From Leptospiraceae bacterium (GTDB lineage Bacteria > Spirochaetota > Leptospiria > Leptospirales > Leptospiraceae): DNA of 45,432 nucleotides. The position numbers and the translations under genes were made by a program. The notes under the pieces were generated by a model that made no database searches, was not told where the DNA came from, and saw only the letters and a program-made list of their open reading frames with translations. The stretch is from NCBI GenBank assembly GCA_022402465.1, contig JAKRSH010000010.1, positions 1 to 45,432 of the forward strand. Direction: 5' to 3'. Within the stretch, counting starts at the first letter, position 1. Each line of letters starts with the position of its first letter. Of the stretch, positions 25,354 to 35,247 are shown piece by piece.

Positions 25354-25935
25354 TTACCAACCAACCCCTCTATTTCCAACTACAGCCTTCTTGCGGTAGG
25401 CGACTCTTTCATTCCATATCGCTATATTGGTTTCAACTTCCACCAATTCAATGTTAACGGTTTGTTCTACAATTCTATCACCTTTAACGGTGAAAACATT
25501 TTCATCTATATCACATCGAACAAAGAAATTGGGTGATTTCATCTTGCCTAAGGAAAGTCGGTTGGAGGTCATACCAGTTAAGCTAAAAGTCATTTCGTTG
25601 ATGGACTTTTCACGAGTATTAGTTCTAACAGTATAAATTTTATTCTTAATGAGTTGGGAAACGAAGGTATTATCAAAGAATTCTGTAGCAATCTGTTCGG
25701 TAGTATTGTTTCTTGTTGGAAAATGAGCTAAGAAGATTCCTTCCTCTCTTGGGTTTTCTTTGAAATAAGCTCCGATTTCATCACCAAATCTAAGTGCTGC
25801 CTTTCCTAATTCTTGGCTCGTAAGTCCACCAGAATCTGAAACTAAATCCGTAGTTAAATCAAGCCTTTCCGCTCCACTTGCGCATGAAATCACCCAAAGA
25901 AGGGATAGAAAACTCAAAATCTTGCTGAAATTCAT
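25354..25935 (-). CDS. lpoB: LpoB-like penicillin-binding-protein activator lipoprotein
   Basis: The 193-residue protein begins with the lipoprotein signal MNFSKILSFLSLLWVISCAS (Cys near residue 18). It continues with the LpoB/PF13036 fold: SQELGKAALRFGDEIGAYFK, FPTRNNTTEQIATEFFDNTF, IYTVRTNTREKS, FVRCDIDENVF and ETNIAIWNERVAYRKK. In E. coli, LpoB is an outer-membrane lipoprotein that stimulates PBP1B; in spirochaetes the target synthase is not known. ATG at 25935 follows AGAGG. It is the first gene of a two-gene unit with the COG3014-like lipoprotein and is divergent from nadA. Confidence 0.8.
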   Translation of the reverse strand: MNFSKILSFLSLLWVISCASGAERLDLTTDLVSDSGGLTSQELGKAALRFGDEIGAYFKENPREEGIFLAHFPTRNNTTEQIATEFFDNTFVSQLIKNKIYTVRTNTREKSINEMTFSLTGMTSNRLSLGKMKSPNFFVRCDIDENVFTVKGDRIVEQTVNIELVEVETNIAIWNERVAYRKKAVVGNRGVGW

Positions 25936-26104
25936 ATATACCTCTGAAAATAAAACCTACCCTGGAAATTTACTGAGAATTAGCGATTCTGTCAACTCAG
26001 AAAAAAAAATTTACAATCCATGCTTCGTCTAAATTCTAAGATAAACCAAAATAGGGAACTTTTATATAGACATCACCTTTCTTGCAAAATGTTCAAGCAA
26101 ATAT

Positions 26105-26131
26105 GGAACTCATTTTATTTAAAATAGTTCC
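26105..26131. promoter_or_regulatory. Inverted repeat immediately before the nadA ribosome-binding site
   Basis: The arms GGAACT and AGTTCC enclose an inner ATTTTATTTAAAAT that is itself nearly self-complementary, with one bulged C. The repeat ends one base before the AAGGAA ribosome-binding site and 13 bases before ATG. It could be an operator for an NAD-responsive repressor or a stem that limits translation. Nothing else in the window carries a second copy that I can see. Confidence 0.5.
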
Positions 26132-26143
26132 AAGGAAAAACAA

Positions 26144-27130
26144 ATGACAGCATATTCAATAGACCAGACCATCCAAAAACTCGAACAAATTTATATCCCA
26201 TCCGAGATCAAAAGCATGCTCCCTCTGATCGAAGAGATCAACCAAATTAAGAAGGATAAAAATGCTGTTATTTTGGGCCATAACTATATGACCCCTGATG
26301 TTTTCTATGGAGTATCTGATATCGTTGGTGACTCCCTGTATCTCTCTAAGGCAGCTGCTGAAACCACAGCAGATATTGTACTTTTCAATGGAGTTCACTT
26401 CATGGCAGAGACAGCAAAGATTCTTTCTCCTGACAAAAAAGTATTGATAGCTGATCTAAAAGCTGGCTGTTCATTAGCCGAGTCCATCACAAGGGAAGAT
26501 GTCCAAAGACTGAAAAATCAATATAAGGGAGTGCCAGTTGTTACTTATGTAAACTGTTCGGCTGAGGTCAAGGCTGAGACAGATATTTGTTGTACCTCAG
26601 CCAATGCCTTACAAATTGTGGAGTCTTTAGATTCGGATACCGTCATCTTTCTTCCAGATGAATACCTAGCAGATAATGTTAGAAAGCATACAAAGAAAAA
26701 AATTATTTCCCATCCAGGAAGATGTATGGTTCACGAAATGTATACACCTCTAGATATTGAGATCACTCGTCAAAGAATGGGAGGAGATGTCACAGTGATT
26801 TCTCATCCAGAATGCTCTAGGGAAGTTGTGGATCGTTCCGATTTTTCTGGCTCAACATCTCAAATGATAGAATTCGTTCGAAAAGCACCTTCTAAGAATA
26901 TACTTCTCATTACAGAATGTTCTATGGGTGATAATCTTAGAATAGAATTCCCCGAGAAACATTTTGTCTCAACCTGCCAGACCTGTCCCCATATGAAGAA
27001 GATAACCTTAGAGAAAATCAAAGCAAGCTTGCTTGAAGAAAAATTCGAAATTCTATTAGACAAAGAAATCATTTCTCTTGCTCAAAAATCAGTTCAAAGA
27101 ATGCTTGAGATCTCTTATAAAAAGAAATAG
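26144..27130 (+). CDS. nadA: Quinolinate synthase
   Basis: NadA condenses iminoaspartate with dihydroxyacetone phosphate to quinolinate in NAD synthesis, using a [4Fe-4S] cluster. The 328 residues have the three repeated subdomains and the expected cysteines: [14 protein letters not shown] near residue 131, [15 protein letters not shown] near 227, and [11 protein letters not shown] near 288. Other family signatures are [30 protein letters not shown] and [12 protein letters not shown] at 26144 follows AAGGA. The ispF gene starts 27 bp downstream, so they are likely one operon; the other genes of the NAD pathway are not here. Confidence 0.96.
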   Translation: MTAYSIDQTIQKLEQIYIPSEIKSMLPLIEEINQIKKDKNAVILGHNYMTPDVFYGVSDIVGDSLYLSKAAAETTADIVLFNGVHFMAETAKILSPDKKVLIADLKAGCSLAESITREDVQRLKNQYKGVPVVTYVNCSAEVKAETDICCTSANALQIVESLDSDTVIFLPDEYLADNVRKHTKKKIISHPGRCMVHEMYTPLDIEITRQRMGGDVTVISHPECSREVVDRSDFSGSTSQMIEFVRKAPSKNILLITECSMGDNLRIEFPEKHFVSTCQTCPHMKKITLEKIKASLLEEKFEILLDKEIISLAQKSVQRMLEISYKKK

Positions 27131-27157
27131 ATTCTATTAGAGAGAACCGAGGTATAT

Positions 27158-27640
27158 ATGTTTCGAATTGGAAATGGAATTGATTTTCATAAATTGGTGA
27201 TGGAGAGGATACGTCCTTTGATTCTTGGTGGAGTGGAGATCGATACTGAGCTCGCTCTCTTAGGTCATAGCGATGCTGACATTGTTCTTCATAGTATTTC
27301 TGATTCTATTTTGGGAGCCTTGGCACTTGGTGATATAGGAGATCATTTCCCAGATACAGACATGAGCCTAAAAGATATGGATTCAAAGATTATTGTTCGT
27401 AAGGCGGTAGAGCTTATGCAAGAAAGAAAATTCCATATCTGCAATCTGGATATAACCATAGTTGCGGAAAAACCTAAAATCGCACCCTATAGGGACCGAA
27501 TTCGAAGTTCAATAGCAGAAATTATGAATATTACAGTGCCCCAGGTCTCTGTCAAAGCAACTACTATGGAGGGAATGGGTTCTCTTGGCCGGGCTGAGGG
27601 TATGATGGTTTTTTCTTCGATTCTGCTTGAGAAAAAGTAA
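27158..27640 (+). CDS. ispF: 2-C-methyl-D-erythritol 2,4-cyclodiphosphate synthase
   Basis: IspF makes the cyclic diphosphate intermediate of the MEP isoprenoid pathway. The 160-residue length is normal. Metal-binding and active-site features are GNGIDFHKL (Asp-x-His), [33 protein letters not shown] and [14 protein letters not shown], and [19 protein letters not shown] near the C-terminus matches the usual KATT-x-E-x-LGF-x-GR box. ATG at 27158 follows a GAGG ribosome-binding site. IspD, its usual neighbour or fusion partner, is not present. Confidence 0.96.
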   Translation: MFRIGNGIDFHKLVMERIRPLILGGVEIDTELALLGHSDADIVLHSISDSILGALALGDIGDHFPDTDMSLKDMDSKIIVRKAVELMQERKFHICNLDITIVAEKPKIAPYRDRIRSSIAEIMNITVPQVSVKATTMEGMGSLGRAEGMMVFSSILLEKK

Positions 27641-27701
27641 GTCTGATTCAATTAGCTTAGAAATGAAATGCAAATTTCAGCTGCAATCTAAGAAAAGTCT
27701 A

Positions 27702-29516
27702 TTAATCTTTCAGCAAGTTATATTGTTCTACACAAGCAGATAGACTTTCTTGCTTGGATGGGAATTCTTCTTTTTGTACAAATTGTAACTTTTGCTCAGC
27801 TTCTGAGAGTGCTCTCAATTTAGATATAGTCTCCATTTCTGAACATGAGCTAGAGATTCGAATCAGCTGGTTCCAATTGTTTAAATCTCTAAGCTTAGAA
27901 TTAACAGCTAATTTATATTTATTCTCGTAGGCATATGCCTCTAAAATCAATTGGGAATCAGCGCGGTTGATATGATTCTTAGGAAGATCATTGAGTAAGA
28001 CAGTCCCATCCAGCAAGTATCTTGGCTGAATTTCCTGAATCCATCTAGGAATGGCAGAGACATCGTATTTCTTTTCCACATAACAAGTATTTGGGATTTT
28101 TTCTTGGAAGAAATGAGGCAAATAAAAAAAGCTGCCCCCAAGTAGCAAGATTAGGATGAAGAATTGTAAGATGAGACGACTACCTGTATGATATCTATTA
28201 TAATAAATCTTCAATGAACCTTTTCTAAGGCATAAAGTAGTATACAAAGTGAATTCCTGAATGAAAAACAAACAAGATAAAATCAATACTGGATACACAT
28301 GGTAGATATGTCTTGCTTGTTGGTTGGAAGTGATTAACCTTTGTCCTATGATAACTAAAACTGCTAAGCTTAAATAGAGGAAGAATTTGGATTGCCTCAG
28401 GCGTTTCTTATTTTTAAATCCAAGCAGAATAGAATACAGGATAGCAAGTAAGATAACAGAAAAATGAAGGGGAAGATCTTCATACAAAGAAGGAAGAAAT
28501 AAGAAAAAATTATTTTCGCCTTGTTCAAGCTTGATTGTTGGAAATAAAGAAGCAAATCTATCAGGATGTATCAGTATCCAAGCTAAGCTTGGAAGGAAGA
28601 TCCAGAGCCAAAGTTTTCTTAGCTTTTCATTATAAAGATTCTTGGAAGATTCTCTGGATTCTAAGATGAAGAAATGATTGGTATCTACCACGAATACAAC
28701 TAAGAAAATTTGAAAGAGATGAATGGTATTTTTATTTGGTATTGCTATCCATCCTAAATATCCAAGAGCTAATATACTCAAGAGAATAAGAAGGAAGGGA
28801 AGTAGAATTCTTCTGTTAGCTTCCCAGAAGAACCATAGAAAGTATTTCTTAAGAAATACTTTTGTCTCTGTAAAATTTTGCAGTAAGAAAAATAATAAAA
28901 TGGCAATGAGAGACTGTAAGGCATAAGGATATTTTGTAAAAAGCAATAGCAGGCTCGCTATACTAAGATTCCACAAATTCTGTGAATTCCAAGTGGAACT
29001 TTTCTGAAGTTGATAGAAGGATTCTACGCATAATAAAAAGAAGACGGCACCTTGGATCTCTAGCATTCCCGTATTGGCATAGATTAAAAGGGGTTCAGTA
29101 TGAAAAAGCATCCAATCGAAACCAAAGCTTGCAAGAATAATCGTAAACCAAGATCTCATACTTTTATAAATGATCCAATGAGAGAGAAGAATAAAGGCAA
29201 AGAATGTAAGCAAGGTTAGATAAGAACTTATCTTGGACTCAGCTCCCCAGATAAGTATCCCTATTGCTTCTAGGAAACTTCTAAGCCCAGGCCAGGTGGG
29301 AGAATCCAGAAGAAGCCAAATCGGCTTCCAGAGATTTCCCTCTCGGATGCTCGCAGCCATCTGAAGGGAGATAGAAAACCTTGCGCTGGGATCCCAGCCA
29401 AGTAGCCAGTTCTCTGTGCAGTTCTGAAGCTGTGATTGTATGTATTGAATCAGAAGATAAAAACTTGGAAGCAAGCAAAGGTAAAATGCTAGCCTAGATT
29501 TCGAAATCTTGTTCAT
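27702..29516 (-). CDS. Polytopic membrane glycosyltransferase-like protein (GT39/ArnT-like architecture)
   Basis: The protein of about 604 residues has about ten or more hydrophobic spans and a soluble C-terminal portion of about 150 residues. After the first span comes LLGWDPSARFSISLQMAASI, the Asp-containing first periplasmic loop typical of GT-C glycosyltransferases such as the PMT/ArnT group. It probably transfers a sugar from a lipid carrier onto an envelope component. The later loop RLITSNQQARHIYHVYPVL resembles the R-x2-RH-x4-P segment of this superfamily. I prefer the ATG at 29516 (MNKISKSRLAFYLCLL); a TTG at 29540 would add eight residues. Neither has a good ribosome-binding site. 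The SRPBCC-like gene lies upstream on the same strand. Confidence 0.72.
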   Translation of the reverse strand: MNKISKSRLAFYLCLLPSFYLLIQYIQSQLQNCTENWLLGWDPSARFSISLQMAASIREGNLWKPIWLLLDSPTWPGLRSFLEAIGILIWGAESKISSYLTLLTFFAFILLSHWIIYKSMRSWFTIILASFGFDWMLFHTEPLLIYANTGMLEIQGAVFFLLCVESFYQLQKSSTWNSQNLWNLSIASLLLLFTKYPYALQSLIAILLFFLLQNFTETKVFLKKYFLWFFWEANRRILLPFLLILLSILALGYLGWIAIPNKNTIHLFQIFLVVFVVDTNHFFILESRESSKNLYNEKLRKLWLWIFLPSLAWILIHPDRFASLFPTIKLEQGENNFFLFLPSLYEDLPLHFSVILLAILYSILLGFKNKKRLRQSKFFLYLSLAVLVIIGQRLITSNQQARHIYHVYPVLILSCLFFIQEFTLYTTLCLRKGSLKIYYNRYHTGSRLILQFFILILLLGGSFFYLPHFFQEKIPNTCYVEKKYDVSAIPRWIQEIQPRYLLDGTVLLNDLPKNHINRADSQLILEAYAYENKYKLAVNSKLRDLNNWNQLIRISSSCSEMETISKLRALSEAEQKLQFVQKEEFPSKQESLSACVEQYNLLKD

Positions 29517-29567
29517 TGTTTTAAAATAGAGAGCAATCAAGGTTAGGGTGGACTAAGGTTTAAAGAC

Positions 29568-30026
29568 TTACTTCCACTGAGTTAGCAGAGCTTCCCTTTC
29601 AGATGCAAGATTTCTGTCATTTTCTTGTTTATAAAAGAATCGATTCATAAGCTTCCCAAGTAAGCCAGGCTGAGGTGTCCAAGAATGCAGTACTTTCAAA
29701 TGAGTGCCTCCTTCTTTATTGTCTTCCAAGGTATAAAAATAAGAATCCTTGGAAAATCTACTTGAACTTTTAATCTCAAATGCAAATTTGAAAGGGATTA
29801 CTGATTCTATGACTTCAATTTGCACTTTTTCATTTTCTTTAAGAATTTCTTTATTCAGTCCAGGATTTATGATGCTTCTTGGGAAATAAGAAGAGGTCAG
29901 ATAATTGTAAACTTGAATTGGATCTTTTGGGAGATTGTATTCTATGCTAGATTTGGATTCCATAGGAATCACAAGGTAGATGAAGAAAGATAGTATGAAT
30001 GCAAAGACAATTTTTAAATATTCCAT
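29568..30026 (-). CDS. SRPBCC-like protein with an N-terminal membrane anchor
   Basis: The 152-residue protein opens with a hydrophobic segment (MEYLKIVFAFILSFFIYLVI) and continues with IEYNLPKDPIQVYNYLTSSY, FKFAFEIKSSSRFSKDSYFY and GGTHLKVLHSWTPQPG. That beta-rich pattern with helix-grip spacing fits the polyketide-cyclase/START-like SRPBCC superfamily, which binds lipids or other hydrophobic ligands. The exact ligand is unknown. ATG at 30026 follows AGGTGG. The start lies only 34 bp from the divergent phosphatase gene, so the two promoters must overlap coding sequence. Confidence 0.6.
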   Translation of the reverse strand: MEYLKIVFAFILSFFIYLVIPMESKSSIEYNLPKDPIQVYNYLTSSYFPRSIINPGLNKEILKENEKVQIEVIESVIPFKFAFEIKSSSRFSKDSYFYTLEDNKEGGTHLKVLHSWTPQPGLLGKLMNRFFYKQENDRNLASEREALLTQWK

Positions 30027-30060
30027 AATGCCACCTACTAGGGACTCTTCTTACTAACTT

Positions 30061-32121
30061 ATGTCAATAGAAAATTCAAATCTTCCTACCTGGTTCAATC
30101 GCCCAGAAATTTCTGCAAAGAGAGTTTCTGGTATCATGCAATATTTTATCAGTGAAAGAAAAATTGACTCGATTAATCCTTTTTCGGACTTTTTGGACGA
30201 TGATTCTTTTGCAAAAATTTTAAATGATAAAAATCTTTGGATTCCACAAGAATTAGAAGACAAGATCTTCAACTACCTAGCTAGTCTTGAAGACATTTCT
30301 CCAGCAATCTACCAATTAGGTAAGGAAACTTTTTTATCTCAGTCTTATGAACTTCTGCCGACTAACGAATCTTCTTTGCAGATTCAAGAAATTATAGCTA
30401 GATTTCCAGTTCTTCTGTCCAAACTAACCAGAACAGTTTACTTGGATATTATTGACTTAAGTGAATCAAGGGCAATCTTTCAATTCTATTTTAGAGAACC
30501 CTATAAAGAAAGATGGTATGATGTAATTTTCTTTAAGGGTATGCTTGATGGGCTAGCTCTTCTATTCGAACTCGAAGATGCAAGCACGCATTTGAGAGAG
30601 ACAAGGCTTATGGGGATTCATACTTCTCATAAGGACTTGGGAGAGAAGATCCAATTTGGTTCAGAGAGAAATATCTATGAGATGCAATGGACTCCAACAA
30701 GAACGAAACTATCTCGAACCTTCTTAAGCCAAGATGAACTTTCTAAAGCTCAGAAGTCATTTGTAATTTCGAGAGAAACCGAATCAGATTCTCAGGATCT
30801 ATCTGTTATCAATGTAGCAAGCGTTATATCTAAATCTAGAGAGCTCGCACTTGAGAATAGAGACTTAGAAGCAGCTGTTGAAATTTTGAAAAGATTTAAA
30901 ACTGAGCTTGAATTAAAACAAAAATCTATAGCCAAGGATCTTAAATTAGCCAAGAACATTCAGAAAGGAATCATTCCTCAGACCATTCCAGATTGGAAGG
31001 GAATTCAATTTTGGAATCACTTCAGCCCTATGCAAGAAGTGAGTGGTGATTATTATGATTACTTCCCCATTGATGAAGATAAAATCGGAGTCGCAATATG
31101 TGATGTTTCTGGACACGGTGTACCCGCAGCATTTATAACCGCACTCTCTAAAATGCTCTTCAATAAATACCGAAGTCCGTCTCCAAGTTCTATCTTTAAG
31201 AATATCAATCGGGACCTTCTCGAACTTTTGATGCAACAAGGCTATACTACTTGTATCTATGCCGTTATTGATAAGAATTATAAGATTACTTATTCCATAG
31301 CAGGACATCCCCGTCCTATATTATTAAGTGGTAAGACTTCCAAGGCTAGTCTGTTACATGGAGAAGGAACTTTCTTGGGTATGTTTCCTGAGGCAAGTGA
31401 TCATTACGAAGACAATCAAGTCGTCTTAGAGCCAGGAGACAAGGTATTTCTTTATACAGATGGTTTGACAGAAGCTGAGAATGATGAGGCAACACCATTT
31501 GGGGATGAGAGACTTCTTGAGATAATTGAAGAAACAGTGGGTATGGATATTCAAAAGTCCATTGAATATATTTCACGTAAGCACCATGAATTTTGTATGG
31601 GCACAGACCAAATGGATGACATTACGATTCTGGGTTTTTCCTTGAGTTCCGAATATCCTAAGTTTGAGAATCTCCTTAAATCATCTAAGATAGAATACAA
31701 AAGGAAACATTTCAACCTAGCTTCCAACTTGTTGAAAGAAGCGCATTCTATACTTCCAAGAGACTTAAACACCATTCTACTGCTTTGCAAATCACTTGCC
31801 AGAGAAAAGAAGTACAAAGAAGCGATTCACTTTCTAGAAGAGTACAGTTCGTACAAGCTTCATAATTTTGAAACCCATAATATACTTGGATATTGTTATT
31901 TTATGATTCAAGAATATGATAAGGCAGAAATAGAACTTAAGAAATCATTGTATATGAATGATGCTCATCCTTCTATTCATTATAATTTAGCCAGGACTTA
32001 CTTTAAGAAGGATGATCCAAGTAAACTTGCTCTTGCTATTGAAAGGCTACGTAAGTCTTTTCCAAAATTTCCAAGACTCAAGGAATTGCATTCTTTGCTT
32101 GAGTCCATTGAAGAAAAATGA
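30061..32121 (+). CDS. SpoIIE/RsbU-type PP2C phosphatase with C-terminal TPRs
   Basis: The 686-residue cytoplasmic protein has an N-terminal region of about 250 residues without a named domain, a coiled-coil linker (LENRDLEAAVEILKRFKTEL, about 260-300), a SpoIIE-type PP2C domain (about 300-520) and TPR helices (about 530-686). The phosphatase motifs are LAKNIQKGIIPQ, SGDYYDYFPI (near residue 328), DVSGHGVPAAF, AGHPRP, GDKVFLYTDGLTEA and QMDDITILG, with the metal-binding Asp residues intact. Such proteins dephosphorylate anti-sigma antagonists or other phosphoproteins; the target here is unknown. It leads a tight operon (ATGA overlap with the next gene at 32118-32121), which points to envelope or transport signalling. 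No good ribosome-binding site precedes ATG at 30061. Confidence 0.9.
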   Translation: MSIENSNLPTWFNRPEISAKRVSGIMQYFISERKIDSINPFSDFLDDDSFAKILNDKNLWIPQELEDKIFNYLASLEDISPAIYQLGKETFLSQSYELLPTNESSLQIQEIIARFPVLLSKLTRTVYLDIIDLSESRAIFQFYFREPYKERWYDVIFFKGMLDGLALLFELEDASTHLRETRLMGIHTSHKDLGEKIQFGSERNIYEMQWTPTRTKLSRTFLSQDELSKAQKSFVISRETESDSQDLSVINVASVISKSRELALENRDLEAAVEILKRFKTELELKQKSIAKDLKLAKNIQKGIIPQTIPDWKGIQFWNHFSPMQEVSGDYYDYFPIDEDKIGVAICDVSGHGVPAAFITALSKMLFNKYRSPSPSSIFKNINRDLLELLMQQGYTTCIYAVIDKNYKITYSIAGHPRPILLSGKTSKASLLHGEGTFLGMFPEASDHYEDNQVVLEPGDKVFLYTDGLTEAENDEATPFGDERLLEIIEETVGMDIQKSIEYISRKHHEFCMGTDQMDDITILGFSLSSEYPKFENLLKSSKIEYKRKHFNLASNLLKEAHSILPRDLNTILLLCKSLAREKKYKEAIHFLEEYSSYKLHNFETHNILGYCYFMIQEYDKAEIELKKSLYMNDAHPSIHYNLARTYFKKDDPSKLALAIERLRKSFPKFPRLKELHSLLESIEEK

Positions 32122-33191
32122 ATATAAATTACTTTGGAAAACATAGACTCATTCTTGTTATATTATTTTTACTTAATTCCCTTGTAGGCTCTTCCGCCCT
32201 GCATTCAATAGAATTGCCCAAGGACCAAAGTTTTCATTCCGAATATGATCTTGAATGGGTCTATATTGTTGGGCATTACAAACTTGAGAATGAGCAAGAA
32301 GTTGGCATGGAATTAAGTTTTTTTCGAGCAAGAAATACCAATCAGAAATCAAAAACGTCTATAGAAGTTTTTCCAGTCCATTTTGCCATTTCAGATTTTA
32401 CCAACAAAAAGCACTATACTTCGCAGGCTTTAGGGCGAAGAATAGGTGGACTTGCATTTTATGACCAGAATACCATACGTGTTGAAAATTTTCAGATAAA
32501 AATGAACCAAGACGGAAGCTATGATATTTCAGCAAAACCTAAGAACAATTCCAAGATAGCTCTTGAGATAAAGATACTCACACATTTGGGAAATAAATTG
32601 CTTCATGGAGATAGGGGCATTTCTAGAAAATCTTACCAAGATCCCAAATTTGTATCAAACTACTACAGTATTACCAGAATTCCAACCTTTGGTAAAATTA
32701 CATTGAATGGTAAGTCTTTGCAGATCTCAGAGAAGCAAGTTTCCTGGTTGGATCATGAGTGGAGTAGGGCTGGTCTTTCCGACCAAGATAATTCTTGGGA
32801 TTGGGTAGGATTTAGCTTGGAAGATGGAAGTGATTGGATGGCTTTTCGATTTCGAAAAGATAAAGTAAGTGCTTCGGAAGTTTTTGCAAGTAAGTATGAG
32901 TCTCTTAAAATAAAAACCTTTGATCCCAAATCTGATGTGATTTTTCAACCACAAGGAAATAAAATATGGAAGAGTCCTGTTACCAAGAAAGTCTATCCTA
33001 TGGCTTGGAATCTGAGATCAAAGTCAGAGAATTTAGATTTGGTTATAGAACCAATTTTTTACGAACAGGAGTTTGATGCTAGAAAATCAACAGGCCTAGC
33101 TTACTGGGAAGGTGGAGTTCGAGTCAAGGGATTGCGAAACGGTAAGCAAGTGAATGGAAAAGGTTACTTGGAATTGAAAGGATATAAATAA
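32118..33191 (+). CDS. CrtC/AttH lipocalin-like secreted protein
   Basis: The 357-residue protein has a signal or anchor segment (residues about 8-28, LILVILFLLNSLVGSSALHS) and then the two-lobe beta-barrel of the AttH/CrtC (hydroxyneurosporene-synthase-like) family: YDLEWVYIVGHYKLENEQEV at the start, SWLDHEWSRAGLSDQDNSWD in the middle and LAYWEGGVRVKG near the end. Members occur as periplasmic proteins near envelope transporter genes and often bind hydrophobic ligands. It overlaps the phosphatase gene and is followed after 3 bp by the yejB-like gene, so it belongs to the transporter operon. No catalytic role can be stated from sequence. Confidence 0.82.
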   Translation: MNINYFGKHRLILVILFLLNSLVGSSALHSIELPKDQSFHSEYDLEWVYIVGHYKLENEQEVGMELSFFRARNTNQKSKTSIEVFPVHFAISDFTNKKHYTSQALGRRIGGLAFYDQNTIRVENFQIKMNQDGSYDISAKPKNNSKIALEIKILTHLGNKLLHGDRGISRKSYQDPKFVSNYYSITRIPTFGKITLNGKSLQISEKQVSWLDHEWSRAGLSDQDNSWDWVGFSLEDGSDWMAFRFRKDKVSASEVFASKYESLKIKTFDPKSDVIFQPQGNKIWKSPVTKKVYPMAWNLRSKSENLDLVIEPIFYEQEFDARKSTGLAYWEGGVRVKGLRNGKQVNGKGYLELKGYK

Positions 33192-33194
33192 AAC

Positions 33195-34205
33195 ATGCTT
33201 CAATATTTTATAAAGAGATTGCTTTTGATATTTCCAACTCTACTAGGTATTACTTTTATTGTATTCTTAATTTCTAATCTTGCACCTGGGGGGCCCTTGG
33301 ATAGAGAGATTGCAAAGATTAAGGGAGTTGCAAATATTTCTGGTGCAAGTACCAAACAAATTTCCCAAGAAGAAGTGGAGCTCTTAAAGAAAAGATTGCA
33401 CTTAGATAAACCCATCTACATTGCCTATGCCTATTGGTTATCCGATGTGATAGTTTTTAATTTGGGTGAATCAAGATTGCACTCCAAAGAGGTTACCGAT
33501 CTTATTCTAGAAAAGATGCCTGTATCATTGATCTTTGGACTTTCTGGTTTTTTTCTTTCGTATTTGATCTGCATACCCTTAGGAATCTTTAAGGCTTTGA
33601 GGCATGGACAGGTATTTGATTTATGGACAAGTTTTTTAATATTTTTTGCATATTCTATTCCAGTTTTCGCCTTAGCCATGTTACTTCTTTATGTTTTCGC
33701 ATCTGGAGAAGTTTTTTCTTTCTTTCCCCTTGGTCATGAGATTTCAGATTACTATGAAGAACTAAGTTTCTGGGGAAAGGTGAATGACCGTATCAGTCAC
33801 ATGTTTCTGCCTGTTATTTGTTATGTTTCAGGTTCCTTTGCAGTCTTGACACTTCTCATGAAGAATTCTCTTCTGGAGCAAATTTCCAAAGAATATGTTA
33901 GGACAGCTCTCGCAAAAGGTTTAAGTTTCAAGGATGCTATTTTAAATCATGCCTTTCGAAATTCTCTCATTCCCATAGCTACTGGTTTTGGAAGTAATCT
34001 CTCTTTGATTTTTGCTGGTTCCTTATTTATTGAATTGGTTTTTAATATTGATGGTATGGGCAATTTAAGTTTTGAGGCTGTTCGAGAGCGGGATACAGAT
34101 CTAATGATGGGTTTATTGCTTGTTCAATCTTTGATTGGCTTATTAGGAAAAATACTTTCTGATGTCTGTTATGTGCTTATAGATCCAAGGATAGACTTTG
34201 ATTGA
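33195..34205 (+). CDS. yejB: YejB/OppB-type ABC transporter permease
   Basis: This 336-residue inner-membrane permease has about six spans. The N-terminus [20 protein letters not shown] leads to [18 protein letters not shown], a YejB-like signature. The EAA-type loop is [20 protein letters not shown] followed by [13 protein letters not shown], which contacts the ATPases. YejABEF-type systems import peptides, including microcin C in E. coli. It starts 3 bp after the CrtC-like gene and overlaps the partner permease gene by 8 bp. Confidence 0.9.
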   Translation: MLQYFIKRLLLIFPTLLGITFIVFLISNLAPGGPLDREIAKIKGVANISGASTKQISQEEVELLKKRLHLDKPIYIAYAYWLSDVIVFNLGESRLHSKEVTDLILEKMPVSLIFGLSGFFLSYLICIPLGIFKALRHGQVFDLWTSFLIFFAYSIPVFALAMLLLYVFASGEVFSFFPLGHEISDYYEELSFWGKVNDRISHMFLPVICYVSGSFAVLTLLMKNSLLEQISKEYVRTALAKGLSFKDAILNHAFRNSLIPIATGFGSNLSLIFAGSLFIELVFNIDGMGNLSFEAVRERDTDLMMGLLLVQSLIGLLGKILSDVCYVLIDPRIDFD

Positions 34206-35247
34206 TATGTTAAATCCGAATACTAAGAAAAGAATTCGAAAGTTTACGAATAATAAGAGAGCCTATTATTCTTTTTTGTTTTTGATAGGATCTTATTTTT
34301 TATCTTTATTTTCTCCAGTTCTAATGAATAATAAGCCTCTTCTTGTGAAATACAATGGTGAATTTTATTATCCTATACTATTTTATTATTCCGAAAAGGA
34401 TTTGGGTGGTGCTAATTTAACCCAGCCAAATTACAAAAAGTTATTGAATCGTGAAGACTTTGTTAGTGGAGAATCTTATATGATTTTTCCCTTGCTGAAA
34501 TACGGAGTGAATGAAGACAATTTGGAAAGTCTGGAAGAAGGAGTAAATCCGCCTAGTCCACCTAGCAAGAATCATATCTTGGGAACGGATGATAGAGGGA
34601 GAGATGTATTTACTCGCATCGTCTATGGATATAGAATTGCTATGACTTTTAGTCTATTGCTTGTCTTTGTAGAAATGTTTCTTGCTGTATTTATTGGTGC
34701 TGTGCAAGGGTATTTTGGTGGATTGCTGGATATTAGTGTTCAAAGACTAATTGAGATACTCTCCAGTATTCCCTTTCTTTATGTTATCTTGATTATGGGT
34801 TCTTTCTTGGGTAAGGGCTTTATGGTTTTACTCTTGACCTATGGAGCCCTAAGTTGGATAGGACTGAGTTATTATATGCGCGGTGAGTTTCTGAAATTAA
34901 GAAATTTTCAATTTGTTGATGCCGCAAGGGCCTTAGGAGTTTCTAATACTAGAATCATATTTCGTCATCTGCTTCCAAATGCAATCACACCTCTTGTTAC
35001 CTTTTTGCCCTTTACTTTGATCTCCTCTATCTCCATATTGTCAGCCTTAGACTTCTTGGGTTACGGTATCCCAGCTCCCAATCCTTCTTGGGGTGAGCTA
35101 ATAGGACAGGGTAGAGAACGCCTAACAGCATGGTGGTTGATAGCATTTCCTTCCATAGCCTTGTTTATGACCATTCTCTTATCCGCTTTTGTGGGGGAAG
35201 GGCTTCGCGATGCCTTCGATTCTAAGGAGTTAGTTGAATATGAATGA
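34198..35247 (+). CDS. yejE: YejE/OppC-type ABC transporter permease
   Basis: The 349-residue protein is the second permease. After the first span it carries a long periplasmic insert with [20 protein letters not shown] and [12 protein letters not shown], and then [20 protein letters not shown], which is the characteristic order in YejE. The EAA-type loop is [20 protein letters not shown], then [13 protein letters not shown]. Four to five further spans follow. The start is TTG at 34198 (MIDMLNPN); an ATG at 34207 just after the yejB stop is an alternative. Its stop overlaps the next ATPase gene. Confidence 0.9.
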   Translation: MIDMLNPNTKKRIRKFTNNKRAYYSFLFLIGSYFLSLFSPVLMNNKPLLVKYNGEFYYPILFYYSEKDLGGANLTQPNYKKLLNREDFVSGESYMIFPLLKYGVNEDNLESLEEGVNPPSPPSKNHILGTDDRGRDVFTRIVYGYRIAMTFSLLLVFVEMFLAVFIGAVQGYFGGLLDISVQRLIEILSSIPFLYVILIMGSFLGKGFMVLLLTYGALSWIGLSYYMRGEFLKLRNFQFVDAARALGVSNTRIIFRHLLPNAITPLVTFLPFTLISSISILSALDFLGYGIPAPNPSWGELIGQGRERLTAWWLIAFPSIALFMTILLSAFVGEGLRDAFDSKELVEYE

